A stretch of 64,000 nucleotides of DNA. Origin: Plasmodiophora brassicae (taxonomy: Eukaryota > Endomyxa: Phytomyxea > Phytomyxea > Plasmodiophorida). The position numbers were made by a program, and so were the translations under genes. The stretch is taken from assembly GCA_036867785.1 (NCBI GenBank), contig CP145415.1:372001-436000 (forward strand), read 5' to 3'. Shown here one piece after another: positions 24,801 to 36,500 of this stretch. Under the pieces are notes generated by a model. It did no database searches. It saw only the letters and a list, made by a program, of their open reading frames with translations, and was not told where the DNA came from. Every line of letters starts with the position of its first letter. The first letter of the stretch is position 1.

Positions 24801-26286
24801 GAAGTTCACACCTGATATACGCGCGAAGGTGACCCAGTTCCTGGAGAATCTGCTCGACTCGGTGTCGAGGCCGAGCCACTACTTGCGGTACAAGGGCGAC
24901 GGTCCAGCTCGACGCTTCTTACCGGCAATGTATCACACCGACCGGTACATCTATGAGGAGTTCCTCATGGACCACCATGGCCCTGGTTATTTCCTTTTGG
25001 CCCCTGCCGAACGAGATGAGCCGATCGTGTCGCAGCGCCGGTTCGTTGACTTCTTGTGCTCCGACTACGGCTACCTGCAGAAAAATCGCCCCAAGACCGA
25101 CCAGTGCGAGTACTGCCTGTCGTGCGAGCTGATCCTAACGGCCAGACGGTCGAAATTGTCATTGCCGCATTTGCCAGAGGAGGAGCGCGCCAACTGTCAG
25201 GCCGACATGAACGCCACCGAGCGAGAGCTTGCTCAGCACCGCCACGACAAAGAGTACGCCTATACTGTGCTACGCCATGGCGATCTGGCGGTGCAGTCCG
25301 TCAAGCGAGACGTAATCTCGGGCGACTATCTGCTCGGTCGATCGCAGCGATACCTGACGCTTACGGTCGACTACGAGAAGAACCTCCAGATACCCAACCT
25401 GGTCACGAAGCGCGTTCGGTTCATCGACCAGTTCACGGCGAACGTATTCGGCGTGTACGATGGCGGCATGGACCGGCATCATGCATACGTTTACGGCGAG
25501 GATCATGGCGGCAAGACCGGTGCTGAAGTCCTGTCGCTTGTCGATCGGTACATCAGCGAGAATGCGTACCCGGCAGCGAACCTGATCCTGTTCGCCGACA
25601 ACTGTAACCAGACGAAGAACCAGTTCGTTGTCGGGTGGGCGCATGAGCGCACGTGGCGTGGCGGTGCACACTTCATGTTCGACCGAATTGATTTCAAATG
25701 GTTGATCAAGGGCCACACGTTCTTGCCCAACGACCGTTTCTTCTCGAAGATCGACACGGCGTTCAAGCACAACCACGTGTTCTCACCAGATCAGCTTCCC
25801 GACCTGATCCGAAACGCCTTTACGGACGGCAACAAGCCGGGCGTCGACACGGCGACGTTCGACGGCATGCTCGACTGGAAATCGTTTGCCGAGTCGATTT
25901 ATTCGGTTGTTGGCCGGACCATTCTGGGAGAGCGTGGCGTTAAGTTCAACATCTCGGAATGCCAGTGGATTAGTCTGGGAACTACAGACGGCGTGTACCA
26001 TCCCGGCGAGCTGTACTTTAAGTACACTCTGGACGCGGCAACGCCATGGCGCAAAGTCAAGATCTTGAAGACGAACAGCGTTCGGCCGGCGGCGCCGTTG
26101 CCGCTCTACACGCAACCGCGGGTCGTCGACCCGGTGAAGCAAGATTCACTACACACACTTAGCCAGTATGTGCCGGAGCAATTTCGACATCTGCCAATGT
26201 ACAAGGCGGCGGACGTGGTAGCGCTTCAAGCGGCGCAAGCCGCCGTCAAGGCCAAACGAGCCGCCCGGTCCAACAGAGATGGCTAA
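18864..26286 (+). CDS. DUF7869-like putative transposase of C, interrupted by D
   Basis: The gene lies in two parts, 18864-19447 and 24789-26286, separated by the D insertion and its CACGG duplication. Ignoring D, the frame runs straight through, for about 693 residues. The N-terminal part has a conserved helical region (KLAFRYVLD ... RVCLPIWLQSFMIGKRRLATL). Then comes a Cys cluster (DQCEYCLSC, about 25100). The domain of acidic motifs follows: TVDYEKN (about 25364), LFADNCNQTKN (about 25587) and GHTFLPNDRFFSKID (about 25712). These match the D, D and GHT-D pattern I recall for DUF7869 proteins, which have an RNase H-like fold and are often transposon-encoded. Its position between TIRs supports a transposase role, but catalytic function is inferred. 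The first Met at 18864 is the longest choice; a later Met is possible. Confidence 0.75.
19448..19644 (-). repeat. 3' LTR of gypsy element D
   Basis: A 197-bp repeat identical to 24587-24783 as far as I can compare by eye, with TG...CA ends. It is preceded on the plus strand by CACGG. Confidence 0.96.
24587..24783 (-). repeat. 5' LTR of gypsy element D
   Basis: A 197-bp copy identical to 19448-19644, followed by CACGG, the duplicated target within the C transposase gene. Confidence 0.96.
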
Positions 26287-26431
26287 TCCACGTCTCACGT
26301 TTGATGAACAAGTCGGGAGACCGTTCCGCACGTACTGGCTCTGTGTGTGCAGTAGAATTCTGCTTAATTGGGACCATGACGACCGGCGAGACGACCTGAA
26401 CCTTCAAACGCTTTTTTCTCGGCCACGGTTG

Positions 26432-26467
26432 AAAAGCAGTTTGCCGCGTTTTTGCCCGGAGCGGCAG
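26432..26467 (-). repeat. Right terminal inverted repeat of C
   Basis: The complement of the left repeat (18551-18586) apart from one base. It is followed by the second AATT and then the RNase H region of element A. Confidence 0.92.
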
Positions 26468-28177
26468 AATTGGATTCGTTCAATTTTGAAATCGAACACA
26501 TTTCTGGAGACGAGAATGTCTGGGCGGACCTTGCAACACGATGGGGAGCGAATGTCGAACCCGAGTCTTGTGCTCAGACCATATCTGCTCGTGCCCTACG
26601 TTTTACTCACAAAGCTGTACGTTTTGACGACTACCGTATTCATGACGAGTTCGTCTGGCCTACTGTTTCTGAAATTGCTCAGTCTCAATCTGAATATTGT
26701 ATTGCACATGGAATTGAACCTGATGCATCCATGCTCACCTTGGAAGGAACGTCGACTATCGTGCGACGAAATTCTGATCGTCTGTTTTCTACATCTGATT
26801 CTCAGATTTGGATCCCAAATGAATCGTTGATTCTCAGGATCATGATCATTGCTCATATGGGATTATCCGGACACCTTGTCGAATCGGCAACCTTGGCTAC
26901 GATTCTCTCTCACTTTTGGTGGCCTGGAATTGACAAGTCTGTTGCAGAATTTGTTAGTCGATGTTTGCATTGTCTTCGAAATCGACATGGAACTGCTGTA
27001 CCGCGTCCATTTGGATATGCTTTGCATGGTTCGAAACCGAACGCTGTCTTGCATTATGATTTTCTGTTTATCGAGAAACCGCGAGCATCTTGCCATCATG
27101 CACTCCGGTATGTTCTTGTACTGAAAGACGACTTCTCGGGATTTGTTGAACTTGTCCCTTCTGAATCTGCTGATCACTTTGTTGTTGTTGATAGTCTTTT
27201 GAATTGGTTCAAACGTTTTGGTATTGTGTATCAACACGTATCGGATCAAGGCTCTCATTTTATGAATCAAGTGGTGAATGATTTGCTACAACGACTTCAC
27301 ATTGCACACCACTTCACTACTGCTTACACCCCTTGGGCGAACGGAACCGTCGAGATTGTCAATCGTCGCATTCTGTTTCTGATGAAGTCCCTCTTGTCTG
27401 AGTTTGGTTTAAATGTACAAGACTGGCCTGATTTGATTCCGGTGATTAACATGGTGCTCAATCATACGATTCGACCTCGCATCGGATATGCTCCTGTGAC
27501 GATTTTTACTGGTCTTGAACCAAGTACTTTGTTATCTACTATCTTTGTTACCCGTCTTGATGCTACCCTTGACCTGCCAATAACACCTGATCGATTACGT
27601 GAATCGACTGCTGACTTGATATCGGCTATGGACGACATGCACAAAGATGTTTCGCACCGTCTAGCCAAACAACGTCGCTTACGGCACGAATCGCGCAAGC
27701 ACCAGCGTAATGTGAAACCGATCAACTTCTCTATTGGTGATTATGTCCTGGTTGCTAAGCGTTCTACTGCGCGCAAGACTACGTATAATTGGACTGGTCC
27801 TTACCAAATCGTTGAAACTGTCAATCCACATGTCTACACTGTCCAAGACTTGATTACGAAAGATCTGTCTACCGTACATGCGCAACGTTTGAAATTCTAC
27901 CATGATTCATCTCTGAATGTCACTTCGGACCTGCTACACAATATTGCTTTGACTGGTAACACCTACGTGATTGAACAAATTGATGATATTCGAATCGATC
28001 CTGTATCTGGAGATGTCCAACTACACGTTCGTTGGCTAGGTTTTCAGGATGATGATGCCACATGGGAACCATTTGAAACCATCAAAGATGATACTCCTGA
28101 CATCGTCCGACAATTTCTGGCATCACGCTCTGACACATTGTCCTGCACCCTGTTGCACGATTTTTGAAACAGGGGAG

Positions 28178-28320
28178 TGTACTACAAAAGTAGTAGCTCT
28201 GACCGTATGCATGGGATCGTCCCACTGTACCTTTGAATAGACAGTTCTCTTATAAGGCGTCTAGCGTGCGTCCAGCGTGTCGGCAGTCGTGTGGACCGCT
28301 GACGGCGCACCGAAAGCACA
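28178..28320 (+). repeat. 3' LTR of gypsy element A
   Basis: A 143-bp copy of 10081-10223 with one substitution (AATAGACAG against AATAAACAG). The GTCAT duplication follows at 28321-28325. Confidence 0.95.
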
Positions 28321-28482
28321 GTCATAGAGCAATTTGAGGGTGTAGGGTCTTATTGTGAAACATTTTTTGTGTGGCTTCAGTGCTTGGGGTCTTATCAGAA
28401 GCACACTTTATACGTGGAGTTATGTAGCGAAATAAACCCGAAGTTTGGTCCCGAATAACCCAAACAACTAGAAATGGCACAT

Positions 28483-29130
28483 TTATTTGTCGCACAGGTA
28501 CGCACGATTCACAGGGACAACATGATATCCTCCGACGCCATTGGTTCTCCAAGCGGATCCTGGCCCCGAAAACCTATCGTGTGCAGTTGTTCGATACGAC
28601 CACGATGTGGCCGTCGGGCATAGGCTGCCCGTGTATGGACGCACGCGGTGCAGTAAAAGAGCCGGTGAGTAGCGGTTGGCCAATTCGGAGTCGAAAACCT
28701 TGACAAAGTCGCCTTCACGGAAACTGGTTATCCGGAGTTCATACGACTGGATGGGCGCTTCGTCATCTGACGAACTAGGGTCTTCGAGATAATAGTCGCC
28801 TTCAGAAAATCCGCCGACACTGCCGTCGCTGCTGGCGGATTCTGTCTCGTCGTCGAGGTTGATGACAAACGGGGACGTCGGGGATAAACCGGTAATTATC
28901 AAGGCCCTGGAACTTAATCCGGATTTAGCATGGAATAATCAACGTGAACGAAATACATACCCTGTTGCAACATATCAGTAACGTTTGGCGGAAACAATAC
29001 GATTTCACCCAAGAACTTCATCCAATCGACAAACACTGGTGCCTTATGGGCGTGAAGGCTGCCGTACAGCGGTCTTGGTGTCGATCCACCCGTTTCAATG
29101 CAAAGGAATTGAGTCGCCTGCCGCTTCTCG
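28483..29130 (-). pseudogene. Decayed coding remnants in element F
   Basis: Minus-strand fragments are visible. One (about 29090-28930) contains LFPPNVTDMLQQ, reminiscent of the LPPNxT-LQP motif of pogo/Tigger-type DDE transposases. It is followed by a candidate donor site, and then a downstream open stretch to 28483 that is acidic and Ser-rich (about 28850-28780). The link to a transposase rests on that single motif and on the position inside the F inverted repeats. The region 28326-28482 and 29131-29713 shows only repeated GGGTCTTATTAGAA-like motifs and no gene I can support. Confidence 0.3.
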
Positions 29131-29734
29131 GCTGCCTGATCGAGACCAGTCTTTCCAGACGTAGCACTTGATGAAATACCTTTCAGTAAACGTCATTTGC
29201 TCAAGAAGAACGAATAAGTAACCACAACACATACTGTGAGTACGTAGCAGCACCAGGACGTAAAGGGTCGAACATGATGCGACTCGTGCGGTCTTGCTGA
29301 TCCCATTCACGTCTACGGTACAGTTATTAACGAACGTTCGTGGAAAAACTCGCTGACCTTCATTCGATTCATCGAGTTGAGTGTTGTAGCTGGCCGGACC
29401 CCTGTGTTGCCCGATCCCTTGTAGCGGGCGGTAAACCCTCGTTCGAAGGTGTGATAATATCATTCAGCAGCCCAGATAGCTCACCGAGCTCTTCCAGCAT
29501 CGATAACATTAGCACAGAGGCAGCACAATGAGCTTGCGCCGCGGTATCACCGCAGTCCCTGCAGCAATAAGCAGCAAAACGTTGTTTGGAAGTTTCTAAT
29601 AAGACCCCAAACCTCTAAATTCAGCCCTGTGTCTCTTAATAAGACCCCGAATATGCCTCGAAAACGGGGTTTGGGGTCACCGAATTCAGGGTTCGGGGCT
29701 TATTACAGGAAATCTTATTAGAAGCAAATACTGC

Positions 29735-29858
29735 ATTTTGTCCCCGTGATCCAGTATTTTGTCCCCGTGGTCCAAATATTTTGTCCCCGTGGTCCAAATA
29801 TTTTGTCCCGTGATCCAAATATTTTGTCCCTGTATAATCCAAATATTTCTTCCGGTGG
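29735..29858. repeat. Tandem ~22-bp array, end of element H
   Basis: Four to five degenerate copies of the unit TTTTGTCCCCGTGGTCCAAATA occur in a row. They end in ATTTCTTCCGGTGG, which read outward-in (CCACCGGAAGAAAT) resembles the end of the MITE at 8737. Half a unit (GATCCAAATA) lies on the other side of the nest at 10018-10027. From 29859 to 30034 I see nothing else of note. Confidence 0.6.
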
Positions 29859-30034
29859 TTGTATTCTCTGGCTGCCGCTCCACCGTCTACCTACACTTTT
29901 TACAAGACGGAAGCTCGGACTCGACAGTTAGATGGAGATTTTAAATTACGTCCTTGTGACATATTGGGCTTCGTTTCCATATTGCATGCACACTGTAATA
30001 CACAGTTAAACACTCTGTCCGTGTAGCTGCATTT

Positions 30035-33000
30035 TTATGATGGTTGAGGTGTTTGACCGCCTGCAGTCTGGAGCAGCTGGTCAGCGGAGACGACGTTCGG
30101 TTCAGGTAGAGGTTGACTTCCAGCCACTTGTCCATCAGTTGCGTCTCCTCTGCTGGACAACATGGATTTGATCGTTGCCCGGGATGTGCTGCGGCGGAAC
30201 GATGTCGCTAACGGCAGGATGGTCGCAGTCCGTTGTCTAAGCCGTGTTGACAGTTTCGAACGGCGCTGGCGCCAGGCGGCCGCCCGCACTCGTAGGGCTT
30301 GCTGAATGCGAATGAAAAGGCCTGGTGACATGGGCGCCTCCGCATCATGCGACAGTCCTGGCACGCCGCCTGGCGTACTGGGCAATTCGTTATCGTTTTC
30401 GCCAGCAACGCGCCCATCGTCAACCAGAGATACAGTCGACGATTCCGAGACATTGCGAAGCTTGCTGTCCGTATTGATCTTGCGGTACATGTCCACGAAT
30501 GTCGTCTGTCCACCAAGCAGCTTGACCATGCGCACCGTTCGAACGATAAACTGGATCTTGGGCCACCCAGACACGTTCATCTGCAGATAAGTGCATGAAT
30601 TGGTCAGACCTGCCGCACCTGCCCCGCCCAGTTTGACGTACCCTGGACAGTGCGTACTTCTGCATGGAGGCAGCGAAATCGGGGAAGTGCCGCAACAGGT
30701 GCTTGGTCTCGGATTTCCTCAGGACGAGCAACTCACAGTGCGTCACCGCCTGGATAGTGAACTGGCGCCGCGTGCTCTCCAATAGACATTTCTCGCCAAA
30801 GAACCCGCCCTCTGCCCATAGGCCGAGCGCCAATCAGACATTCGGCCCGGCGTGACAGGGAACCCGATCACGGGCCGTACCTTTGAGTATGACGCGGTTG
30901 CGACGTGTGCGCTCGGGGATCATGACCTCGACCCTGCCGCGTACGATGAAGAACATCTCGGTACCTGGCTCGCCCTTGAGACAAATGTACTCCTTGGGGA
31001 GGAACATCTTCAGGTGCAGGCGCTCGATGATCGACAGGATACAGTTGCGGGACAGGTTGCGGAACATGGGCACATTGTTGATCAACTTCTGGTTCAGGGC
31101 CAGGTCCAGACGGATTTTCAGCGCCGAATGCAGATCGTCGAGCAGTTCCACGCCATGCAACGTGTTATCGTACGCGTAGTCGTAGTAGTCGAGGATACGC
31201 GTCTGCAGGGTGCGATCGATATCACGCGCCTTCAGGAACTGGTAAATTCGCTCCAGTTTGGTGCGCTTCTCGACGCCTAATGCATCTAGGTTCTGCAGAG
31301 CCGTCGTCATCGACCCGATAATGAAGGCGTACATCATGCAGCCGATGCAGATCGAGCCGATCGTGAATGCTAACGATGGCACGGTGCGAGGGTTGATGTC
31401 CACGCCAACGCCCGTTGTCGAGCAGATCGCCCAGAAGTAGGCCTGGGGCCACGCGGGGACTCAGTCTGCTGACTAGAGTTGCAATGGCGTGCTCCAGTAC
31501 AGCATTACCTGCATGTATCGCGACCCAAACGGTGCCGTCAAGTAGTAGGGCGACGGCGCCCATCCGCCGTCGTCGAACCCGTCGTACTGGGCGATGACCC
31601 AGTAGCCGCACCCGATCCAGTGCCACATGATCAGCAGCATGAGGATGTACGTGATCAGGCGCTGCAACGCAGGATTGCTCTGGCTGACCTGTACTCAGCC
31701 AGTTCGACGCGTTAGCAATTTGACGCTGACCCAGGATGGAAGCGGTAAGCTCGAACCTGCGAGAAGCGCTTAAAGATGCGGGACACCTTCAGAACGCGCA
31801 CCATCTTGAAACCTCGCAGCAGGCGGATCAGTTTGTTGAACGAGGCCGTGAAGCCGATGTTCAGCGCGTCAAAGACGACGTCCATCGGCACCGTGGCGAC
31901 CAGGTCGATCCAGAACCATCGCTTGAGGTACGTCTTGGCGATGTAGAACATGCGGGTCTCGACCTGTCCCTTCTGATGCCCGTGCTCGATGCGGTACGCC
32001 GTGAAGAAGTTCAGGACGATATCCAGGCCGAACAGGGCATCGAACGCGTAGTCGAGGTAAATGTTGCTGACGTCGTTACCGAAGGCCTACCCGCGGCCAC
32101 GGCAGTCAGCGTTCCCGCGGTACCAAACACCGCTTCACGAACGTACGAGTTCGATCGGCGTCATGATGCCGTAGTAGATGACCAGGAGCATGATGAACAT
32201 GTCCCACCGCAGGCGCCACGAGTTCGACGGCAATATGATCCACCAGTTGGTAACGATCGCATCCGACGGGTCGTCGCCCGCATCCGCATCGACGACCGAT
32301 TCGTCATCGTGCTCATTGCCAAACGCGTTGGCGTCCGCATCCTGCCCGTCGACGTCGTCGTCGCCCACGTGTCGATACTCGATGACCCTGCTGTTCTTGC
32401 GCATGTGCTTGAACCGCAGGTCGACTTTGACCTGCCTGGCGACGTCGGCGGGCACGGACGAGGCCGGCTCACCGATGATCTCATGCCAGTACCGTCGCCT
32501 GAACGGGTTCATCCGCCCCGTGGCCATCTTGCGGCGCTCCTGGGCCAGTATCTTGGAGAACATCGTGGTCGCACGAGGATTCGCCGCTGCGTCCACCGCA
32601 TCGGCATCCTCCTCGACTGCCTGCGCCGGATCGTGCGCCCCCATCTTCTGGCACAGCGACCGCAACGACGCGGTGGCCCAGACGATCTGCCCCAGGCACT
32701 CGCGGTCATCGTCCTCCCGGCCCAGCTCAGTCTGCGACGCTGGCAGCGGGGCACCAGCAGCAGCAGCAGCAGCAGCAGCACCACCACCACCAGAAGCAGG
32801 AAGCGCCGAGGCAGGCACAGCAGCGGGGGGATGACCGGTGGGGACAGCGGCAGCGGAGGCGGGTCGGGCTGCCAGCTGCCGTTGACCAGGCGTCGTGGCC
32901 GATACCGCATGGGCAGCAGCACGCTTCGGCGTAGGCGGTATGGCGTTGGCAGCCGTGGCCGCCGCGGTCGACAGGCCACTGAGCTGGACGATGGCGGCCG

Positions 33001-33283
33001 GGTTCGTCAGTGCGGACGGTGCCAGGTCGGTCAGCATCTCCTGGTGCGCCTCACGCACGGTCTCCAGTTGCCGGTACAGGCGCCGGCGCTGGATGGGATC
33101 GGCGAGGCCCAGGGCGACCAGGTCGCGCTCGGCCAGCGACATCAGTCGGGTACCGGTGATCTGAGCGCGACGGAAGCGCTCCCGACACCGGCCCATCCCC
33201 ATGGACTCCAGCCAGGCCTCCACGTGCGCCGTCGTCCACAACGAGACATCGCGAGGCGTCGAGCCGGCACCGCGCGCCTCCAT
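30035..33283 (-). CDS. SAM-domain cyclic-nucleotide-gated-type ion channel (1)
   Basis: Six exons (33283-32147, 32086-31757, 31688-31509, 31442-30881, 30811-30642, 30580-30035) close in phase to give about 974 residues; introns are 60-69 bp. An N-terminal SAM domain (about residues 13-78) is followed by an Ala/Gly/Ser-rich linker. Six membrane segments begin at WDMFIMLLVIYYG, with an S4 of spaced basic residues (RLLRGFKMVRVLKVSRIFKR) and a pore loop with STTGVG. Then come a C-linker and a cyclic-nucleotide-binding domain (FLPKEYICLKGEPGTEMFF ... FGEKCLLESTRRQFTIQ). By family it should be a plasma or flagellar membrane cation channel gated by cAMP or cGMP. The pore lacks the GYG of K+ channels. 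I chose the Met at 33283 because it aligns with the paralogue start; 33376 is an alternative. The paralogue at 33512 shares intron positions. Confidence 0.88.
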
Positions 33284-33511
33284 CCAGGGCGCCGATGCAG
33301 CGTCAGGTCCCGGCGGCTGGACGGTTGGTCGGATTGCCCCCAACACGCGGGCGGGCGACGGCGGGCGTACCACCACCGTACCCTAGCTGGTCGTCTATAC
33401 AGTCGATTGACCGACCGACCTCGTCCGTTCTTTTAGTCGCGCCGGCGGGTTCGACGGGGACACGGGGCGCGACACACAGGATCGTCAGGTGGGTGCCAGC
33501 GCGCGCACACC
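33284..33511. promoter_or_regulatory. Shared divergent promoter region of the channel pair
   Basis: Only 228 bp separate the start codons of two head-to-head channel paralogues, so both promoters and 5' UTRs must lie here or overlap the coding ends. I see no clear TATA box. Co-regulation is an inference from the arrangement. Confidence 0.5.
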
Positions 33512-36500
33512 ATGGACAACAACACGGTGGTGGCGCCAGCGACCACGTCCAGCCTGCCCCTGGACGTGTGCGCATGGAAGACGTCGCACGTGCTCGACTG
33601 GCTGCACGGCGTCAACGCCGACCGATACGCCGACCGTTTCCGTCGCGCGCGCATGACGGGCGCCCGGCTGATCGCCCTGACCGAGGACGACCTCGTCGGC
33701 CTCGGCCTGGAAGAGCCGCTACCCAGGCAGCGCCTGCACAGCCTGATCGTCAAGCTGAGGCAGACGCAGGACGCGGTCGGGCGGACGGGCGGCCGGCCGG
33801 CTCCCCTGCAGACGGATGTGTCGTCGGCCAGCTCGGATGGCGCGCCGCTGACGTCCGTGCCGCGATCACCGACCCGCCGCCGACCACGACCCCGCCTCCG
33901 TATGTACGCCCCGGCCTGCATGCATGGGCGTTGCTGACGTGCGCGCGCGCGCCTGACGCAGCGCCGATCGGCGAGTCGGGCGCGCCGGGCGTCCAGGAAG
34001 GCGGCCTGTCGAACGACCTGGAGGCGATGCGCCTGTGGATCAGCCAGATCACGGCCGGCGCCGACCGCCTCGTCGCCAAGATGAAGGCGGCCCTGAAGAA
34101 ACGCGAGGACGAGAAGGCGGCCGAGGAGGCCATGGGCGCCGCCGAACCCGGCAAGGACGCCGCCGTGGCGTCGCTGTTCACGCACGTCGTCGACAAGGTG
34201 GGCGACGTTCGGGTCTATGCGACCCCGTCTGCTGACGTGAGCGCCTGGTGGCGGCGCCGTCCCGTTTACAGGAGAAGTCCAAGAAGAAGAAGCAGACGAG
34301 CGCGCCTGTGCGCCGTCGCGTCCACTGGTACGAGGTGCTGTCGCCCAACAACGACGCCAGGAAGAAGCCCGCGGACGTGGCCGCCCAGGTGCGACACACG
34401 TGATCGACGGTGATGACCTGGCCCGGGCTGGAAAACGCTGAGCGCGCCGCCCTCCTGTGACGCAGGTCGCCATCGACACCAAGTTCCTTCGCCTGCGCCG
34501 GGACGGCCGCATCGTCGACTACATGAAGGAGGAGGGAGATTCGTCGGACGACGATGACGGCGACGGGGACGATGACGCGCACGAGGAGATCGACAAGAGC
34601 TGGTGGATCATACTGCCGTCGAACCGGTGGAGGCTGCGCTGGGATATCCTCATCTTCCTGCTCGTCGTCTACTACGGCATCATGACGCCTGTCCAATTGG
34701 CACGTCCCGTTCCGCCGCCCTATCAGTTGGGAACCGGCCCGTCCGCTGACACGCGCGCAGGCGTTTGCCGGCACCGAGCTCAGCAACGTCTACGCCGATT
34801 ACACGTTCGATGCGCTGTTCGCTCTGGACATCGCCCTGAACTTCCTGACGGCGTTCCGCGTGGAGTCCGGGCACGACAAGGGCAAGATGGAGGTGAGGCC
34901 GTCGGCCATCGCCAGGACGTACCTGCGGAAATGGTTCTGGATCGACCTGGTGGCGACCGTGCCGCTGGACGTGATCCTGAACCTGATGGGCATCTCGTTC
35001 AGCGGGTCGTTCAACAAGCTGGTCCGCCTGCTGCGCGGGTTCAAGCTGGTTCGCGTCCTGAAGATGTCCCGCATCTTCAAGCGACTGTCGCAGGCCAGCC
35101 TGGGCAACCCGGCCATGCAGCGCCTGGTGAAATCGTTCGGCCTGCTGCTGATCATGTGGCACTGGTTCGCATGCGGGTACTGGGCCCTGGCCGTCTACAA
35201 CGGGTTCGGCGACAGCGCCCGATGGTCCCCGGAAGTCCAGTTCCTGAACGCCCCGTTCCTGCTCCGGTACATGCAGGTCGGCTGAGTGACACGATCCGAC
35301 CGGGGACGGGTTTCCTGACAATGGGGTTGCCCTGTAGGCGGTGCTATGGGCGGTCAGTGCGAACACGGGCGTCGGGCGCAACATCACGCCTGTGACCAAG
35401 GCGACGACGGCCTTCTCCATCCTGGCGATCGCTACCGAATGCCTGACGTACGCCTGCATTGTCGGGTCGGCGGCCTCGGCGCTGGGCGACCTGGGCGGTC
35501 CGGCGGCCGAGAAGAAGCTCAGGATGGAGGCCATGCTCCAGTTCATGCGGCAGAGGAACGTCGACAAGGACCTGCAGGAGCGCATCCTCGACTACTACGA
35601 CTACAAGTTCCACAACACGTCCGTGAACGAAGACCTGCTCAACGAGCTGCACACGACGCTCAAGATGAAGCTGGACCTGGTCCTCAACCGGAAGCTGATC
35701 AACAACGTGCCCATGTTCAAGGACCTGTCCCGCAACTGTATCCTGTCGATCATCAAGAAGCTGCGCCCGAAGGTAACCAGGCGGCGGCCGTAGACTCCCC
35801 GTGGCAACGAACGCCCCAGGGCTGCCGCTCACATGAGTGCCTGCGCGCAGATCTACCTGCCCAAGGAGTTCATCTGCGTCAAAGGCGAGAAGGGCACCGA
35901 GATGTACTTTGTACTGCGGGGGCGCGTCGAGGTCATCGTCCCGGAGCGGACAACGACGAACCGTGTCATCATCAAGGGTGCGAGACACACACACACGCAC
36001 TGTGTTTGGCCGACAATGCTGAGCCGTCGGCGTCGTGTGCCGCAGAGGGCGGGTTCTTTGGCGAGCAGTGCCTGCTGGAGAACTCGCGTCGGCAGAACTC
36101 GATCCAGGCGCTGACGCACTGCGAGCTGCTGATCCTGGAGAAATCCGAGACGAAGCGCCTGCTGCGCCTGTACCCGGACTTCGCCGCCTCCATGCAGAAG
36201 TACGCTCTCGGAAGGGTACGACGCCGGGCGCATGGCACCGCGCCAGTTCTACCTGCAGCTAAATGTCCGTGCCCCGGGGCGCACTTAGGCCAATCTGGTC
36301 GGCTGGGCCAAGATCCAGTCCATTGTCAAGACGGTGCGCCTCGTGCGCATGCTCGGCGGGCGCATCACCGTCGTCGAGATGTTCCAGCGCATCAACGAGA
36401 GCAAGGACATGGCCAGACGGGGCGGCAACGCCCTGATCGGCACCGCCGAGCACGACGACGAGGTCCGGCTCGAACTGATTGACCGCATCAAGGCCATCGT

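Larger units (their letters stand above)
18551..26467 (+). mobile_element. TIR DNA transposon C with DUF7869-like nuclease gene
   Basis: The ends are 36-bp inverted repeats with one mismatch (18551-18586 and 26432-26467). AATT is duplicated on both sides (18547-18550 and 26468-26471). C lies in the RNase H region of gypsy element A and is itself split by gypsy element D. Removing D and one copy of its target duplication leaves about 2.58 kb with a single long gene on the plus strand. The gene product has a DDE-like RNase H-fold domain that I recognise as DUF7869-like. I do not know of a named transposon superfamily combining this protein with 36-bp TIRs and a 4-bp AATT duplication. A 28-nt G run lies near the left end. 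Confidence 0.85.
10081..28320 (+). mobile_element. Ty3/gypsy chromodomain retrotransposon A, split by B and C
   Basis: Two 143-bp LTRs differing at one site bound the element, and the 5-bp target duplication GTCAT lies outside both (10076-10080, 28321-28325). Inside are gag (starting at 10322 and continuing after B), a CCHC knuckle (about 16365-16400), protease, reverse transcriptase (about 17380-17900) and RNase H (to about 18550). Beyond C come the end of RNase H, integrase (about 26850-27500) and a C-terminal chromodomain (about 27960-28120). A polypurine tract (ACAGGGGAG) precedes the 3' LTR. Gag and pol lie in overlapping frames, which is common in this family. A is visibly more AT-rich than B and D. 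It is broken by two element insertions and otherwise looks nearly whole. One LTR difference in 143 bp suggests a fairly young but not brand-new insertion. Confidence 0.93.
10028..29733 (-). mobile_element. Pogo/Tc1-mariner-like TIR element F, now enclosing the nest
   Basis: The left end is CAGTATTTGCTTCTAATAAG (10028-10047). Its exact complement closes the right end (29714-29733), a perfect 20-bp inverted pair. GGGTCTTATTAGAA-like motifs recur just inside both ends, a style I associate with pogo/Tigger-like elements. The left flank is TA. The right flank reads CA, which would be TA with one substitution, because the outside sequence on both sides rejoins as one repeat unit of element H. Without the gypsy element A and its target duplication, F would be about 1.46 kb. 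Minus-strand remnants at 28483-29100 may be its decayed transposase. Confidence 0.6.

Noticed and set aside
32135-34786. Long antisense ORFs across the channel genes
   Set aside because: They are shadows of GC-rich coding sequence. The spliced sense-strand frames carry all recognised domains.
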